From contig NC_079147.1 in the NCBI RefSeq assembly GCF_945859685.1, positions 230,078,765 through 230,142,764 of the forward strand: a DNA stretch of 64,000 bases, in the 5' to 3' direction. Made by a program: the position numbers and the translations under genes. The notes under the pieces were generated by a model. The model ran no database searches. It was not told where the DNA came from and worked only from the letters and a program-made list of their open reading frames with translations. Shown here piece after piece: positions 31,060-42,107 of the stretch. This DNA is from Eupeodes corollae (Eukaryota > Arthropoda > Insecta > Diptera > Syrphidae). Each line of letters begins with the position of its first letter. Positions within the stretch are counted from its first letter, which is position 1.

Positions 31060-32814
31060 TATTGAAGGGGTCTTTTTCTTGGTTTAAGATTAGCAAAATC
31101 ATTGATCACATCTTCAAAATCGATGCCTCCGAGGATGTCGCTTTGAATTGATATCAGCAACAAAACATGTCAATCTTTCTTGAATCGTTGTAGTTCTGAG
31201 TTCGTTTTTGATTCCTTTTAACATAGATACTTAAGAAAATTCTTAGTGCAGTTTCAACATTTGGAAATTCATCTTCAATTTTATTATAAAGCTCTAGAAA
31301 TTTGTCAGTTTTTTTATTTTCGTGTCGATAATTTTCAAGTAGTCTTTTAAATTCAGACATTCAACATGTAGTTCATCTCCCTTCACATCTTCGGTGTAAA
31401 ATTTAGCAAAAGATTTGCAGTTCTCTTTTAAGTCTTCTGAATTCAGATTTTTTAATCGAAACAAAAGTCAAAACATTGGCCAATCTTCGTATACGAACCT
31501 AGTCGCTGTTCCAAATGAACGCTTAGTGTGTCGACAATGGGAACAAAGGTTTCAATTTTAAATCTTTCCTTCCCAACCAGAATTACTGAGTTTCCAGAGC
31601 CATCAAAAAAAGCCTGGCGTGAGCTTCTACACCTCATCCTTTCAGAAAGGTCCTTATATTCGGAATCCCTTTTTTTTTCTCTGGCTGGTGAATCGAAGTT
31701 ATCAAAATTGTCCCTGAGCCCAATTATTAATTTATCTATTGCACTCAGCAAATTTATTGCAACATCCAAGGAAATATTTTGTTTTTGGAAATTTTTTTCA
31801 AAGCCATTGCTTCCTCTCTGGCCTCTCGTGCCTGTCCTAAGTCTTTCGCGATAGACATCAAAGCTTTTGCAGTATCTTGATGACCTTTATATAAGGCGCT
31901 TAGAGCATCAGCCCTCGTCGACCATCTTGTTTGAGAGCGAATTTTTAAAACATTTTTTGGACCTAAATGAGCAGTCAACACACTCCATCGATGAGAAGAT
32001 ACCGAAAAAAAGTTATAAAATTTTTTAATAATATCAAAGAATTTGGTTGCTTCTAAGACACACTCAGCGGCATGTTTTCCTACGAAGTTTAATGAGTGCC
32101 CTGCACATGGTACAAAAGTGTCAAATTTACATTTTTCTTTCATTCTTGTCTGCAGACCAGAAAACCTTCCTGACATACATATTTGCCGCGATGTCGTAGC
32201 TTTGGCCCCTGCAATCTGTTATCGAAATGTCATGATCCTCTAAAAACTTCAGTACGGTTTCCGCTAAATAATTAGATCTATGTTCTTTAATTGGAATAAA
32301 GTCTAAAAATCTTTCAACAGGCTTGTGATCCTTTGCGTAACGAATAATAAATGTTAGTTGATCAACATGAGACAGATCGGTTTTTACTTCTTTTACAATA
32401 GTTTTTCAAAACCTGTCTTCCCATGACATGAATAAATTCATTACAGATATTTGCTGAAAGATAACACAGATTTCCAAATTTGCTTAAATGATCTACGAGA
32501 AACGGGTCAAACAAGCTAAGCAACTCAAAGCATCCCAAATAATTCCCGTTATTGGAAGATCCGAGGATGTCATTGTCACCACGAAATGAAAGCCCTCTCG
32601 AAGCTAAAAACTTTACAACACCTACAATCCGCTTCAACACATTTCTCCAGTAACTTACTTCATTTTGATGTCGTGATATTAATTCAGTATCTACTCTACC
32701 TGTCAATTTTGTTCGTGCTCTGTAGGTCATCATAGATTGTCTATGGGCAGAACTGCTTTCATGTGAAATAATTATTTGATTGGTGTGCTTTAATTTGAAT
32801 ATAATTTCGCAGCA
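31060..32814 (-). mobile_element. hAT-like transposon relic (ZMYM1/DUF4371 type), 5' truncated
   Basis: Minus-strand transposase pieces in order. First is a DUF4371 region (HESSSAHRQSMMTYRARTKL, TELISRHQNEVSYWRNVLKR, GLSFRGDNDILGSSNNGNYL, SANICNEFIHVMGRQV). Next are GRFSGLQTRMKEKCKFDTFV and PCAGHSLNFVGKHA, which are part of the RNase H-like catalytic fold, with SHRWSVL and QTRWSTRADAL. Then comes LRDNFDNFDSPA. Last is the C-terminal dimerisation region (FPNVETALRIFLSI) ending IDFEDVINDFANLKPRKRP. Several frame breaks separate the pieces and the BED finger is absent. The right end stops abruptly at 32814, where jockey sequence begins in the same open frame. No terminal repeats are seen here. 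A shorter relative with intact ends is at 42683-44140. Confidence 0.8.
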
Positions 32815-34440
32815 TAGATTTCTTGCGGATTCAACAATATCGATTCGACTGTTATTAAGATAAATATTTTTAAAATATGAAGTATCTACCGGTTTCCTAG
32901 AAACAACCAAACATTTTGATTTGAATGGATTTAAATGGAGACCGTTCGGTCAAGACCACTGAAGAATCCTGTGGAGATCTTCATTTACTTTATAGGCAGC
33001 GTTTTCTTAAAGACCCAAAGTAAATCTTTTTCGCATCTGCACATTATCTACGTACATATGAATCGAGGAACTTAGTAAAAAGTTAGGCAATGCAGAAAAA
33101 TATTGGGTCAAGAAGAAGAAAGTCTGTTACAGAGTTATTAGAAATAATTGCTTAAGATCTACAATATAAGTAAGAAAAATTGAGTTTTGTGGACGATGAA
33201 GAAAACTCGAATTGACTTTGAAGTTTACTTTATAACACCTTGTTTCAAATGCCTTAGAAGAATCATTGTCCACAGCTTCAGCTTGTCTTAAGGGCCCACA
33301 TGAGAGCGAACAACAATTTAACAAATGGACGAATAAACGTGATTTTACACATTCCAAAATGTCAATTTCAAACAAAAATACATTTATATTATAAGAAACC
33401 AAATTCACACTATTTTTAAGATAATACAATTTTGCAATTTGTTCTTTAAAACAAGAAAATTTTGTAAAAAAAGGTGTGTAGTAATGAATTGCAATGTGGT
33501 TGCTACGAACTGTCAAACTCAATTCGCGTTCCACATACCATCCACACTGCAACGAATAAATTGTTCGCACGCACATAACCTCAGAATATGACCCTCTCGT
33601 TTTGTTTTCGTGTGAAAGATCATGGTTGAGGAAAATATGGAGAAAAGGGCATTTTAATTCATCGCTGTATGCGAATATAAATAAAGCTCATGTGAAAGAA
33701 AAGTCAAAATATGCGAAATTCCACAGTTGGCAGTTCGTAGCTCATGTGGAAGATGCTTTTAGCCTTCTGTCACATTTATTAAAGCAGTTTTGCATCTATA
33801 TATTTTGGACAGAAACCTAATTGATTGTCGCATAAAAGGCTATCATTTTAAAGAAGTGTTGGTATCTGTGAACTTGTAATTCTTGTAGAATGGCAGTTGG
33901 TCTATATTCATTTAGTTTATTAGGTACTGGTATGATTTAAAATCGTTTACAAGCTAAAGGAAAAACTGCAGTCATAAATATAAAGTTGATGATAAGTAAG
34001 TTATATTTTTAAAATAAAGGAAAGAACAATTTTAACGAAAGCTGGACTTATTTCATCAAACCCTATCGAATTTGATTTAATTGAAAAATTACTTTTTAAA
34101 ATCTCCGCCTCATCGACAGCTTAAAAGCTAAAGTTAGGAGATAGGTTCTTAACATTCGCAAAATGGTCGTCACTATAATAGATATTCGAAATTTCACTGG
34201 CGGCGCGCGTGGCGTTGGAAGATGGAAAGGATACTACATAGTTCATTACAGTCAATGTTATTAATATTTCTTTGCATTTTGCTTGTCTAAACCAATGCCC
34301 TTTAAATTTGTCTATAATTAATGGTTCGCCTGTGCCGGATCAAGGCGTGGGGCATAATAGCCTTTTTAGCTTCGCGCACTTCACAAGGCAACCTATTTCT
34401 TGGAGTACGGTACGCACTGTAAAGTATATCTAACCGAAAT
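32815..34440 (-). mobile_element. Jockey-like reverse transcriptase relic
   Basis: Two jockey blocks on the minus strand. The upstream block, 34440 to about 33800, reads GCLVKCAKLKRLLCPTP, KGHWFRQAKCKEIL, VDEAEILKSNFSIKSNSIGF, DEISPAFVKIVL and NDSLLCDNQLGF. The downstream block, 33115-32815, reads SSIHMYVDNVQMRKRFTLGL, where YVDN replaces the catalytic YADD/FADD, then LHLNPFKSKCLVVSRKP and IVESARNL. Between them, 33.1-33.8 kb is not recognised. A 149-codon minus-strand frame there (33127-33576) has no known domain. The palm Asp pair is damaged, so the copy is dead. Confidence 0.7.
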
Positions 34441-34445
34441 CAAAT

Positions 34446-34992
34446 TATAGGGTTTTTCAATAAGGGCGGGTAGAAGTTGAAATGGAATAAAACAAGCTGT
34501 GTGTATGAGGTATCCACAAAATTATTTTTTTATTTAAAAGGTGCATGTATACCATTAAGTGTGGAATATGACATCATTGAATTGCACTTGTCGGCTTCTT
34601 ACGGTGGCGCGGATCCGAGTGGTCCAATTTTCAATTACTCTTCCGCATTACCTTTAGGGCATCAGCCGATTGTGGTCTATTTGCATAGACCTTCGACTTC
34701 AAAAAACCCCACATAGAAAGAAGTCTAGCGGGGTAAAATTCCGTGACCTTATTTCCCAATTCACATCACCGCTGCGAGAGATAAGCTTACCCTCAAATCG
34801 TTCATGGTTGAAGTCTGCGAAAGGCCGAGTTCTGCCGAGTTCTTGTTCACGGGGAGGAATAGATTGCCTCGGGTTCTGCTGTTCACTTTCACGGACCTCG
34901 GCGATTTTATCGGCCGATCTTGCGTTTCTTGAACGAACGGGTGTTAGCTGATTGTTTACTGAACTAGTCGTCTCAAATTCGGCCACCAAACG
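34446..34992 (-). mobile_element. Mariner-type deletion derivative
   Basis: A 291 bp frame (34699-34989, minus) joins the N-terminal helix-turn-helix of a mariner-type transposase (SVNNQLTPVRSRNARSADKI, then RESEQQNPRQSIPPREQELG) directly to its C-terminal end (ERFEGKLISRSGDVNW, SRNFTPLDFFLCGVF). The whole central catalytic part with the first two Asp motifs is missing. The left end resembles a mariner terminus (TATAGGGTTTTTCAATAAGG). The right terminus is not found, because jockey sequence starts near 34995. It is a non-autonomous internal-deletion copy and is unrelated in sequence to the element at 15306-16545. Confidence 0.7.
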
Positions 34993-34994
34993 TT

Positions 34995-36130
34995 AAAGAG
35001 TCGACTGCCCAAATATGTGAGTTATATTCAAGTTGTGGACCAATGAAGGCTCTTTTAAATTACAGTCATATCGGAGACGTGAAAGATTTCTTGCACCGTC
35101 GGAGAAATCCTAAGCACCTGGCAGCATTTTTGGCAACATGAAATATGTGATCATTCCATAAAAAGTGATCTTTGATAGTGTTACGGGGTACTGAAAGATG
35201 ATTAGTTTTTTGGATTAAAGTGGCGGATAAATTTTTTTGGATTGGAAGTGATCGTTTATTAATTTGTGCCAGAGAGTCGAAATTAAACGGAGCCCTGTGG
35301 AACACTAGCATCTATTTTATGAGTTTCAATATAAAACCATCCAATAAAACTTGATTTACCAATATCATTTCAGGCATTTTCGATAAGAAAGCTTGGTGCC
35401 AAACTCTATCAAATGCCTCAAGTTCAGCTTTCTCTAAAACGATGTAAAGATTTGTTCTACTGTTCGGTGAGATAAACAATGAGATCACCACTGGACCTAT
35501 TGCAACGAAAGCCATACTGCCGGTCATTAAAAAGCTTTCGTTCTTCGAGATACTTCTTAAACTGATAATTAATCAGCGTTTCCATGACCTTGGAAAGAAG
35601 GGACGTGAGTGCTATTGGACGATAGTTAGAGGGGCGGAGGATTCGTCTTTTTTAGGGACAGGCTGGACAAATGCTATTTTTCATCCGCTCGGAAAGAGAT
35701 TTGTAGAGTAGGAACGATGGAAAAGCTTACGAAGTGGTTTTGGGGATACTCTCCAGGTCAACGTGTATGTCAAGGTCCCATAGAATCGTTTACGCTCTCA
35801 AAAAACAGACACTCTCTAATAGCTTCGAATTAATAGACCATTGCTGGTTTTTCTAGCTTGTTTGAACTTATTCCGATTTTCAGTGGGGTTGGTTTTACAA
35901 CAACGAAAACTCATATCTCTGAACTTAATAACATCTTTACAGCTGGAATCAAATAATGAGTTCTCTTTGGGTTTGTAAAATTTAACCTTTTTTGTTATAA
36001 AATTTCTCATTCCACAAAGAATTAAATTTTGTAACCATATCTTCGTTGGAATCCACGTCACTATCGAGGAAGCATAGTGACCAATTAAAGTTCTTAAAGG
36101 ATTTATCAAAGTGGGCTTTCTCATATTGCC
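34995..36130 (-). mobile_element. Jockey-like non-LTR copy, 5' truncated and broken
   Basis: From 36124 downward the minus strand reads an endonuclease-RT linker (NFITKKVKFYKPKENSLFDS, then SCKDVIKFRDMSFRCCK), fingers near 35.6 kb (AFVQPVPKK-like), PIALTSLLSKVMETLINYQF, KLFNDRQYGF-like, then a palm segment (LEKAELEAFDRVWHQAFLSK) and a C-terminal part (SVPRNTIKDHFLWNDHIFHV, AKNAARCLGFLRRCK). Motif A should read LDIKKAFDRVWH, so the catalytic Asp is mutated. It is the same family as 62781-64000, with which it shares GGAGCCCTGTGGAACACTAGC-type sequence. A large piece between the palm and C-terminus is deleted. Confidence 0.75.
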
Positions 36131-36951
36131 AAACGGTTCTCATAGAGGTTTTTTTTTCATTTAAATTATGTAATTTTCGATAGAATTATTTATTTGGGAA
36201 ATATTTGAGAGAAGCCAAATTGTTCCATACATTTTTCTAATAATAATAATAACTGCTTATCTGTAAGACAAAAATACATTTGAAAATACTTCTCGAGAAA
36301 TTATCAAAAATAAAAACTCTAATTGTCGATAAATTTAAAATTTTTATAAATCTTCATAAAAAGGCATTGGGGAGAGTTCGAGTGGTTACGTTAAATTTGC
36401 ATCAAACTTTTCCCTTGAATTTATGTTCGATTTAACTTTAGTTAATGTTAATATTAATTGCGTTTATAGAATTTTAACGGTATTATATCTAAATGACTCA
36501 CGTATTATTTTGTTTTTATTTTTAAAGGTCCTATATTTTTCCACAGCTATTGTTATCTAATTATTTGTTTATAATATCTGTTTTTGAATAGAATTCGAAA
36601 ATATATAAATATGTGGATTCAGTTGTAGAATAAAAAAAAACTAACTATTTTCAGATACGTCAACATTATGTTCATTAAATGAACATACAGACGTAGTCCG
36701 TTAAATAAATGTTATTAAAATTTTAATTGATTTTTAGCTTGCAATACTAGAAGGTTCCTTGTGGCAAGTTATGTGGTTCCAAAAAAAATATTAAATACAA
36801 ATGTGTACCAAACACACCATGGTACTCACGCTTTGATAGTCTAGTTTAAAATAAGGGTTTTACAATCCTACCTGTAACTTTTTACATTACAAATTTTATA
36901 AGTTATACATTTTTTTAACCTCATAATCCATATCGTCTGGTGACGCTTATT
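36131..36951. other. No gene recognised
   Basis: Strongly AT-rich. A short stretch near 36748-36780 (AGGTTCCTTGTGGCAAGTTA) resembles the left end of repeat family 2. Nothing else is seen. Confidence 0.35.
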
Positions 36952-37327
36952 AACTTCCCATGGGATGTTATTGTAATGGGTTCGATTTGTCAAACTGAAA
37001 ATTTCGAAATTTCTCGACGTTTCAAGGTCCCTAGAGTCGAAATAAAAGATTTTTTAATAGCAGTTTAAAAAAAGGTAAAAATGTTGGTTAACCCTACCAA
37101 AACCGCTAGAGACTTGAATTAAATTGTATATAATATATTGTAACGTGATACAAACAAGTGTATTGTTTGAAAATAATAAATCATGAAATCAAACTATTTC
37201 ATGATATGCAAAATATTGTCGGTTATTATTAATTTTTTAGAATAATTTACCTGATAACTTTTTTAACAAAACACGAAAACCTACAAACCTTTTAAGCAAG
37301 ACTTATCGACAGACGGGATAAAAAGTT
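36952..37327. repeat. AACTTCCC repeat family, copy B
   Basis: A compact 376 bp copy. It starts AACTTCCCATGGGATGTTAT, continues GGTTCGATTTGTC, TCTCGACGTTTCAAGGTCCC, TAGAGTCGAAATAAAAGATT, and ends TATCGACAGACGGGAT followed by AAAAAGTTATCAG. The ends are the inverted pair AACTTCCCAT / ATGGGAAGTT, the right one degraded. No coding capacity. It is likely a non-autonomous DNA element. Confidence 0.7.
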
Positions 37328-37903
37328 ATCAGTGTGGGTCGCATCCCAGGCTCTTTTTTTCTTCTTATAATTGATTCTAAGAACGAATTCTTAAGTCGTC
37401 CTCACTCTTCGGCGTTAAGCTGAATCCTGGTAGGATTTATAATTTTCTAGATTTTCTTTTGCAATGGAGGTCAAACACTGATTCAAGAAAGTCAGAGATT
37501 ACCTTTGAAATTGGATCGGCTAATGAGCAGCTCTATTTTAAGACAGTAGGTAATTGTTTTGAAAATATGACGAGCTCAATTCGACTTTTAAATGTTCGCT
37601 TTAGTAATCGTATAAAAAGTAAATTCCCAAAATCGAAGATAGATGTTTTTTCTTCACCATCTTTATTTCAGGCTTTCCATTAAACTTCAATTAATTTTAA
37701 ATCCACTTGAAGTTAAAACAAGTACATGCGACACGGTTGTGGGTCATATTTATTTTTTCACGGCATCTGTTAGATGTTTATGCCCAAACAATTCTTGTTT
37801 GCATAACATCACCAGTCTTATATAAGCAAAGCAGTGTTTTTGCTTTAAAATTTCGTGACAGACATTCAAGACCCTATAGACGATTGGGCTTTATTCGCTA
37901 AGC
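37328..37903. other. Upstream region of trypsin 4
   Basis: Non-coding in my reading, apart from a 74-codon frame at 37459-37683 without known domain. It holds the trypsin 4 TATA box at 37819-37826. Confidence 0.4.
37819..37826 (+). promoter_or_regulatory. TATA box of trypsin 4
   Basis: TATATAAG, 78-85 bases upstream of the ATG at 37904. This is about twice as far as in the other trypsins, so this gene would have a longer 5' UTR of about 50 bases. Confidence 0.55.
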
Positions 37904-38683
37904 ATGTTTCGTCTAACACTTATCGTTGGATTTTTCTGCATCGCATCAGTTGCTTTGGAAGATAGTAGTGAAGACAATGATCGAATTATTGGAGGCCGTA
38001 ATATTGCCATAACTGAGGCACCATACCAAATTTCAATGCAAAATAAGGGAATCCACTTTTGCGGAGGAAGCATTATCAGCCCAAAAGTTGTCCTAACGGC
38101 TGCCCATTGTATAGCCGGTGTCGATGGCGTTAGCCTAAGCGATTTAACTTGTCGTGCAGGTTCTACCATGTGGAGTAATGGTGGCCAGGTAAGAAATATT
38201 GTCGCTATGATTTCCCATCCAAAGTACAATCCAAAAACCAAAGAAGCTGATATTGGTGTCTTAATATTGAGTCCCGCATTCAAATTTGACACCGGAGTGA
38301 AACCTATTAAATTGGCCGACGGTGTGCCGACAGATGGAAAAGCCGGCATAATCAGTGGTTGGGGTGTTACCAGAGACAAAGGCGTTATAGTGAGCACTAT
38401 GCTTAAATGTGCCGAAGTAACATCAATATCAAGGAAGAATTGTTCTCAACCTCCATGGGATTACGGTGATGAAATATTACCAAGCATGATTTGTGCCAGG
38501 GGTGACGGGAAGGACGCATGCCAAGGAGATTCTGGTGGACCGTATGTCAGCAAAGCCACGAATAAGCTATGGGGTGTTGTATCCTGGGGACGAGGTTGTG
38601 CGCGAGAAGCCTATCCAGGTGTGTATACAGCAGTGGTAGCTTTCAAAAAATGGATAACGAAACACATCGAGGAAAATAAATAA
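37904..38683 (+). CDS. Trypsin-like serine protease 4, secreted, 259 aa, intronless
   Basis: An S1 protease with trypsin specificity. It has a signal peptide (MFRLTLIVGFFCIASVA), a nine- to ten-residue acidic propeptide (LEDSSEDNDR) and activation at R27|I28 (IIGG). The triad is H68, D116 (EADIGV) and S210, with D204 as Asp189, and W228 lies before the Gly216 position. Canonical disulfides are C53-C69, C180-C197 and C206-C232. Extra cysteines C83 (SDLTCRAG) and C169 (MLKCAEV) could form a fourth bond of yet another kind. The acidic DDNDR-like propeptide is shared with trypsin 5 (NPDDNDR), suggesting that these two are the closest pair. AATAAA overlaps the stop (ENK-TAA, AAATAAATAAAAA). Confidence 0.95.
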   Translation: MFRLTLIVGFFCIASVALEDSSEDNDRIIGGRNIAITEAPYQISMQNKGIHFCGGSIISPKVVLTAAHCIAGVDGVSLSDLTCRAGSTMWSNGGQVRNIVAMISHPKYNPKTKEADIGVLILSPAFKFDTGVKPIKLADGVPTDGKAGIISGWGVTRDKGVIVSTMLKCAEVTSISRKNCSQPPWDYGDEILPSMICARGDGKDACQGDSGGPYVSKATNKLWGVVSWGRGCAREAYPGVYTAVVAFKKWITKHIEENK

Positions 38684-38689
38684 AAATTG

Positions 38690-39352
38690 AAAAGTGCAGA
38701 TATGTGGTAAATGTACCAGTATCTTGCCATTTGACGCTTTTTCTTATTTTTCGAATTAGATATGGATTTGGATTTATAATAAGGATTTTGGAATTTTTTT
38801 TCTTTTATAAAATTCATATCAAATAAAAATATATAATAAAGCATTTTTTTTTGTAGTTTTGTTAATTTTGTAAACTGGTTTTAAATTCTTGAAGGCATTC
38901 CTTCACATTCATAGAGTACGGCTCAAAAACCAAAGTCTGTATTTCACAAGAGGGCCGAAGACAAAATTGTGTTTGAAAATTTAAAAATGAGACTAAATTT
39001 GTAGCTTCATTGAATTTGAGAATTGCAAATAAAATCAACATTTTGTTGATCTTGACTTGATCATCATAGTATCTTCAAGTATTTTCCGCCATCAAGAATC
39101 ATATTGAAATTACAAGGCAATAATTAAGAAGAACTTAATCGAGGAACTCAAATAATTTTGTTCTTCATTAAGTTAATTGCAAACTTGTCGAAACCTTTGA
39201 ACTTGTTTTAGTTACTGACATTGTACTTTCATACTTTGTGCAGTTTACTAATTTTTGTAATAAGAAATGCATTAAATTAAGAAAAATCAAAATTTGATTG
39301 CCAAAACATTTTGTGTATTAGTAACATCAATTTAGCTAAAGTCCATTAAAAA
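38690..39352. other. No gene recognised; left flank of the Tc1-like element
   Basis: AT-rich, with no open frame of note on the plus strand. Terminal inverted repeats for the following transposase were looked for and not found. Confidence 0.35.
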
Positions 39353-40653
39353 ATGGCTGACCAATTAACGTCAACACAAAAAAGGTCTATGCGCGAACTC
39401 GAAATTTTGCGAAACAATAAGAACCTACCATACAGTGCTGTTCGAAAAATGTTGGTCAAACATTTTATTACCCTTTTCGAGATCACTTCCTGGAATTTAG
39501 GAACGCTACGGGCTTTTTTGCACTGGGTAGCAACATGTTATTAAAACACTGTATATAACAGTTGATGTTATTATCATAAGAGCTGCATTTGGCTTGTGAT
39601 AGTTGTCCAATACCAACCGAAGATACGTCTGTCACGTATCAATTCGATAACACGTGAAATTTTCTAAGAGACTGAAAATTGCTCAACAAACTGTGGCATG
39701 GAATTTGAAAGAATATCGTGAGACCAATACTACTAGCAGGAAAAAAGGCTCAGGGAGATCAAGGGAGGAGGACTCCAGTAGAAGATCGTTTTTTGGTGTT
39801 GTACAGTCCTCGGTTCACGACAAAGGATCTATGTCAAGCTATAGGAAAAGTAATTTCGTGAAGCTCAGTGAAAAAAAAGGCTCGGGAAAGCTGGACTTAG
39901 AGCATTTAAGTCGGTACTGAAGAGAGATTTTCCAAAACAGTCACAGAAAAACAATTGCTCTGGGCTCAGGAGCACGTAAATTGGACTCAAGCTATATGAA
40001 ACAATGTCATCTTTTCAGACGAATCAAAATTCAAGCTCTATCATAGAGATGGGAAGAAGAGAACCGAAAGAAAGATTAAGCTCTGACTGCATTTTGAGGA
40101 TGCCTTCCAAAAGTGCAGGTGTGATGTTGTGGGGATTCTTCTCTGGAGACGAAAAAGGTAGAATGAGCTTTCTAGAATCCAAATTCAATGCAAAAGTTTA
40201 GCTTTGAGACCTGGAAAATGTATTAGAACCCTACGGTGCTAGAGCTTTTTGGGGATAATACAGCCATACAGCCAAAATTGTAAGGATGAACTTATTTTTA
40301 TTTCTTAAATTACTGACAAATATTAAGCTTTGAAAAAAGCTCAAACTTTTATGACTAAAAATAATATTTGTTTTTTTTTTTTTATTTCTAAGGTTAAAAA
40401 GTACTTCGAAGAAAATAATATCGATACATTAAGTTGGCCTCCCTACAGTCCAGATGTCAATCCAATTGAGAATATTTGGTCTATAATGAAACCTGAGGTT
40501 GCGAAGAAGCGCCGTGAGTCAGTTAATGAATTAAAAAAATACTTACCCGGACCTGGAATACGGTACCTGTATCCTCATGGACAAATCTATCTCATTCAAT
40601 GTCTCGCCGATGTGCAGCCGTTGTTGAAACCAAGAGGAGGGCCAACAAAGTAA
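39353..40653 (+). mobile_element. Tc1-like transposase relic
   Basis: Plus-strand transposase in several frames. It has an N-terminal helix-turn-helix start (STQKRSMRELEILRNNKNL, PYSAVRKML), RLKIAQQTVAWNLKEYRETN and TTSRKKGSGR with the GRPR-like hook. After an RDFPKQSQKNNC region comes the first catalytic Asp in IFSDESKFKLYHRDGKKR. The region around the second Asp (QDNAP) is reduced to a fragment, with an AT-rich insertion at ~40270-40390. The C-terminal end has SWPPYSPDVNPIENIWSIMK, whose Glu is the third catalytic residue of a DD34E enzyme. Frameshifts and stops make it inactive. Ends and TA duplications were not identified. Confidence 0.82.
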
Positions 40654-41039
40654 TAATTAAATACAACATGTTTATCAGAAGCAATTAAAAAACAACAAAA
40701 GCCTGCACAAATAAAGTATGTTTTCTTAATCCTTAAAAATGAGGCAGGTACCTTAAAAACTTTTCGGTATAACCACTTTTTGCTCTCGTGACCATTTTAA
40801 AAAAATCTCAATATGTGTATTGTATCATGAAACGATTTGAACACCAAAATAAAACAAAACCTCATTGAATAATATGTTGTTATTTCAACCAGTTTGTCTA
40901 GGGGAGTTGCTTAAGAACGAGCTGGAGCTCTAACAAATACTCTGTATCAAATTTATAGGATCAGGGCCTACCACTTGTGTGAAGAAATAAGTTTATATCG
41001 ATTTGATTACGGACAGCGGGACTAGTCCGGTCCTAACGT
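40654..41039. other. No gene recognised; probable right flank of the Tc1-like element
   Basis: Non-coding. It ends with a perfect 16 bp palindrome GTCCTAACGTTAGGAC at 41030-41045. Confidence 0.35.
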
Positions 41040-41110
41040 TAGGACTCTGTGATTCTAGGGACCTCGAAACAACGCTAAATTTCAAAATTTTCAATCGGAT
41101 CTGCTAGAAT
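41040..41110 (-). repeat. AACTTCCC repeat family, short inverted fragment
   Basis: TTCTAGGGACCTCGAAAC, then TTTCAAAATTTTCAATCGGA, is the reverse complement of the family's GTTTCAAGGTCCCTAGA block preceded by AAAATTT. It shows that a decayed copy once lay downstream of trypsin 5 in the opposite orientation. Confidence 0.45.
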
Positions 41111-41296
41111 AATTAATTACAAAAGTGCTAAAAGACTAGCTTTTAGCTCTGAAACCGCACACCATTAGATTTTATAACAATTTGAATACATTCTAACTTT
41201 CGAAAGTAAAAAGCAACAAACTAACCACTCATGAAAACAAAATTGAAATAAAAACAATTTATTCAGCACTATTTATGGAGAAATATTTACATTTAA

Positions 41297-42070
41297 TTAC
41301 ATCGTTTCCATCATTTTTTCAATCCATTTAGGCACGCTGGCAATAATCGCATATACACCAGGGTAATCTGGTTTTCCACAGCCCTTTCCGAAAGAGGTTA
41401 ATCCCGTCAATAAATTTCCCGTAATTAACGGTCCACCAGAATCTCCTTGGCACGCGTCAATATTTGTGTCTTGTGCACACATCATGGATTCCTTAATTTC
41501 ATCTTCCTTATATCCATATTCTGTGCCACATTTTTTCCTTGAAATTATGGTAACATTAGCTTTTTGCAACATATTTGGCACCATCTCGGCGTTTTGGTCC
41601 TTCAATCCCCATCCGCATATGAGACTACTTCTTCCATTGGCAGGTATTTTGGTGGCCAATTCACAAGGTTGAACAGTAACGTCAAATTCCAACATTTTCT
41701 TTAGTTTTATCATAGCGAAATCATATTGTTTTGTAACAGGGTCATATTTGGGATGTTTGACCATTTTCTTAACACCAGCATAAGTGCCTCCTGAACTCCA
41801 GAGCGTAGATCCAACACGAACGCCCAACAAATCTAGAGAAAATTTTTCTAGGCTTTGAACACAGTGAGCGGCTGTTAATATAAATGTTGGAGATATAATA
41901 GCTCCTCCGCACTTATGAACTTCTCCTTTTTGCAATGATGCCACACAGGGACAGTCTTTGACTAGAGCAGTTCGACCTCCAATTATACGGTCGTTGTCAT
42001 CGGGATTTCTTTCGCTTGCAACGAAGACGACGAGACTTATCAGACCTAAAACCACCGCTACGCGAAACAT
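41297..42070 (-). CDS. Trypsin-like serine protease 5, secreted, 257 aa, intronless
   Basis: An S1 protease with trypsin specificity. It has a signal peptide (MFRVAVVLGLISLVVFVAS), acidic propeptide, and activation at R28|I29 (IIGG). The triad is H69, D117 (YDFAM) and S211, with D205 as Asp189. The position before Gly216 is Phe (TSFGKGCG), as in trypsin 3. Canonical disulfides are C54-C70, C181-C198 and C207-C231. Four further cysteines, C40, C42 (KDCPCVASL), C136 (VQPCELA) and C152 (LICGWG), could give two extra bonds, making this the most cysteine-rich member. Downstream, AATAAA on the minus strand lies near 41251-41256. The TATA box is 38-45 bases upstream. Confidence 0.95.
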   Translation of the reverse strand: MFRVAVVLGLISLVVFVASERNPDDNDRIIGGRTALVKDCPCVASLQKGEVHKCGGAIISPTFILTAAHCVQSLEKFSLDLLGVRVGSTLWSSGGTYAGVKKMVKHPKYDPVTKQYDFAMIKLKKMLEFDVTVQPCELATKIPANGRSSLICGWGLKDQNAEMVPNMLQKANVTIISRKKCGTEYGYKEDEIKESMMCAQDTNIDACQGDSGGPLITGNLLTGLTSFGKGCGKPDYPGVYAIIASVPKWIEKMMETM

Positions 42071-42107
42071 TTTGTTGTCGATTTAGAGATTATTGCCATC
42101 CCACATG

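Noticed and set aside
33127..33576. 149-codon minus-strand frame as a gene
   Set aside because: It lies between two blocks of a decayed jockey element, shows no domain, signal or splice context, and frames of this length can occur by chance. It is noted only within the relic.
41030..41045. Palindrome GTCCTAACGTTAGGAC as a regulatory site
   Set aside because: It is a single occurrence with no known factor and no positional relation to a promoter. It is probably chance or transposon debris.
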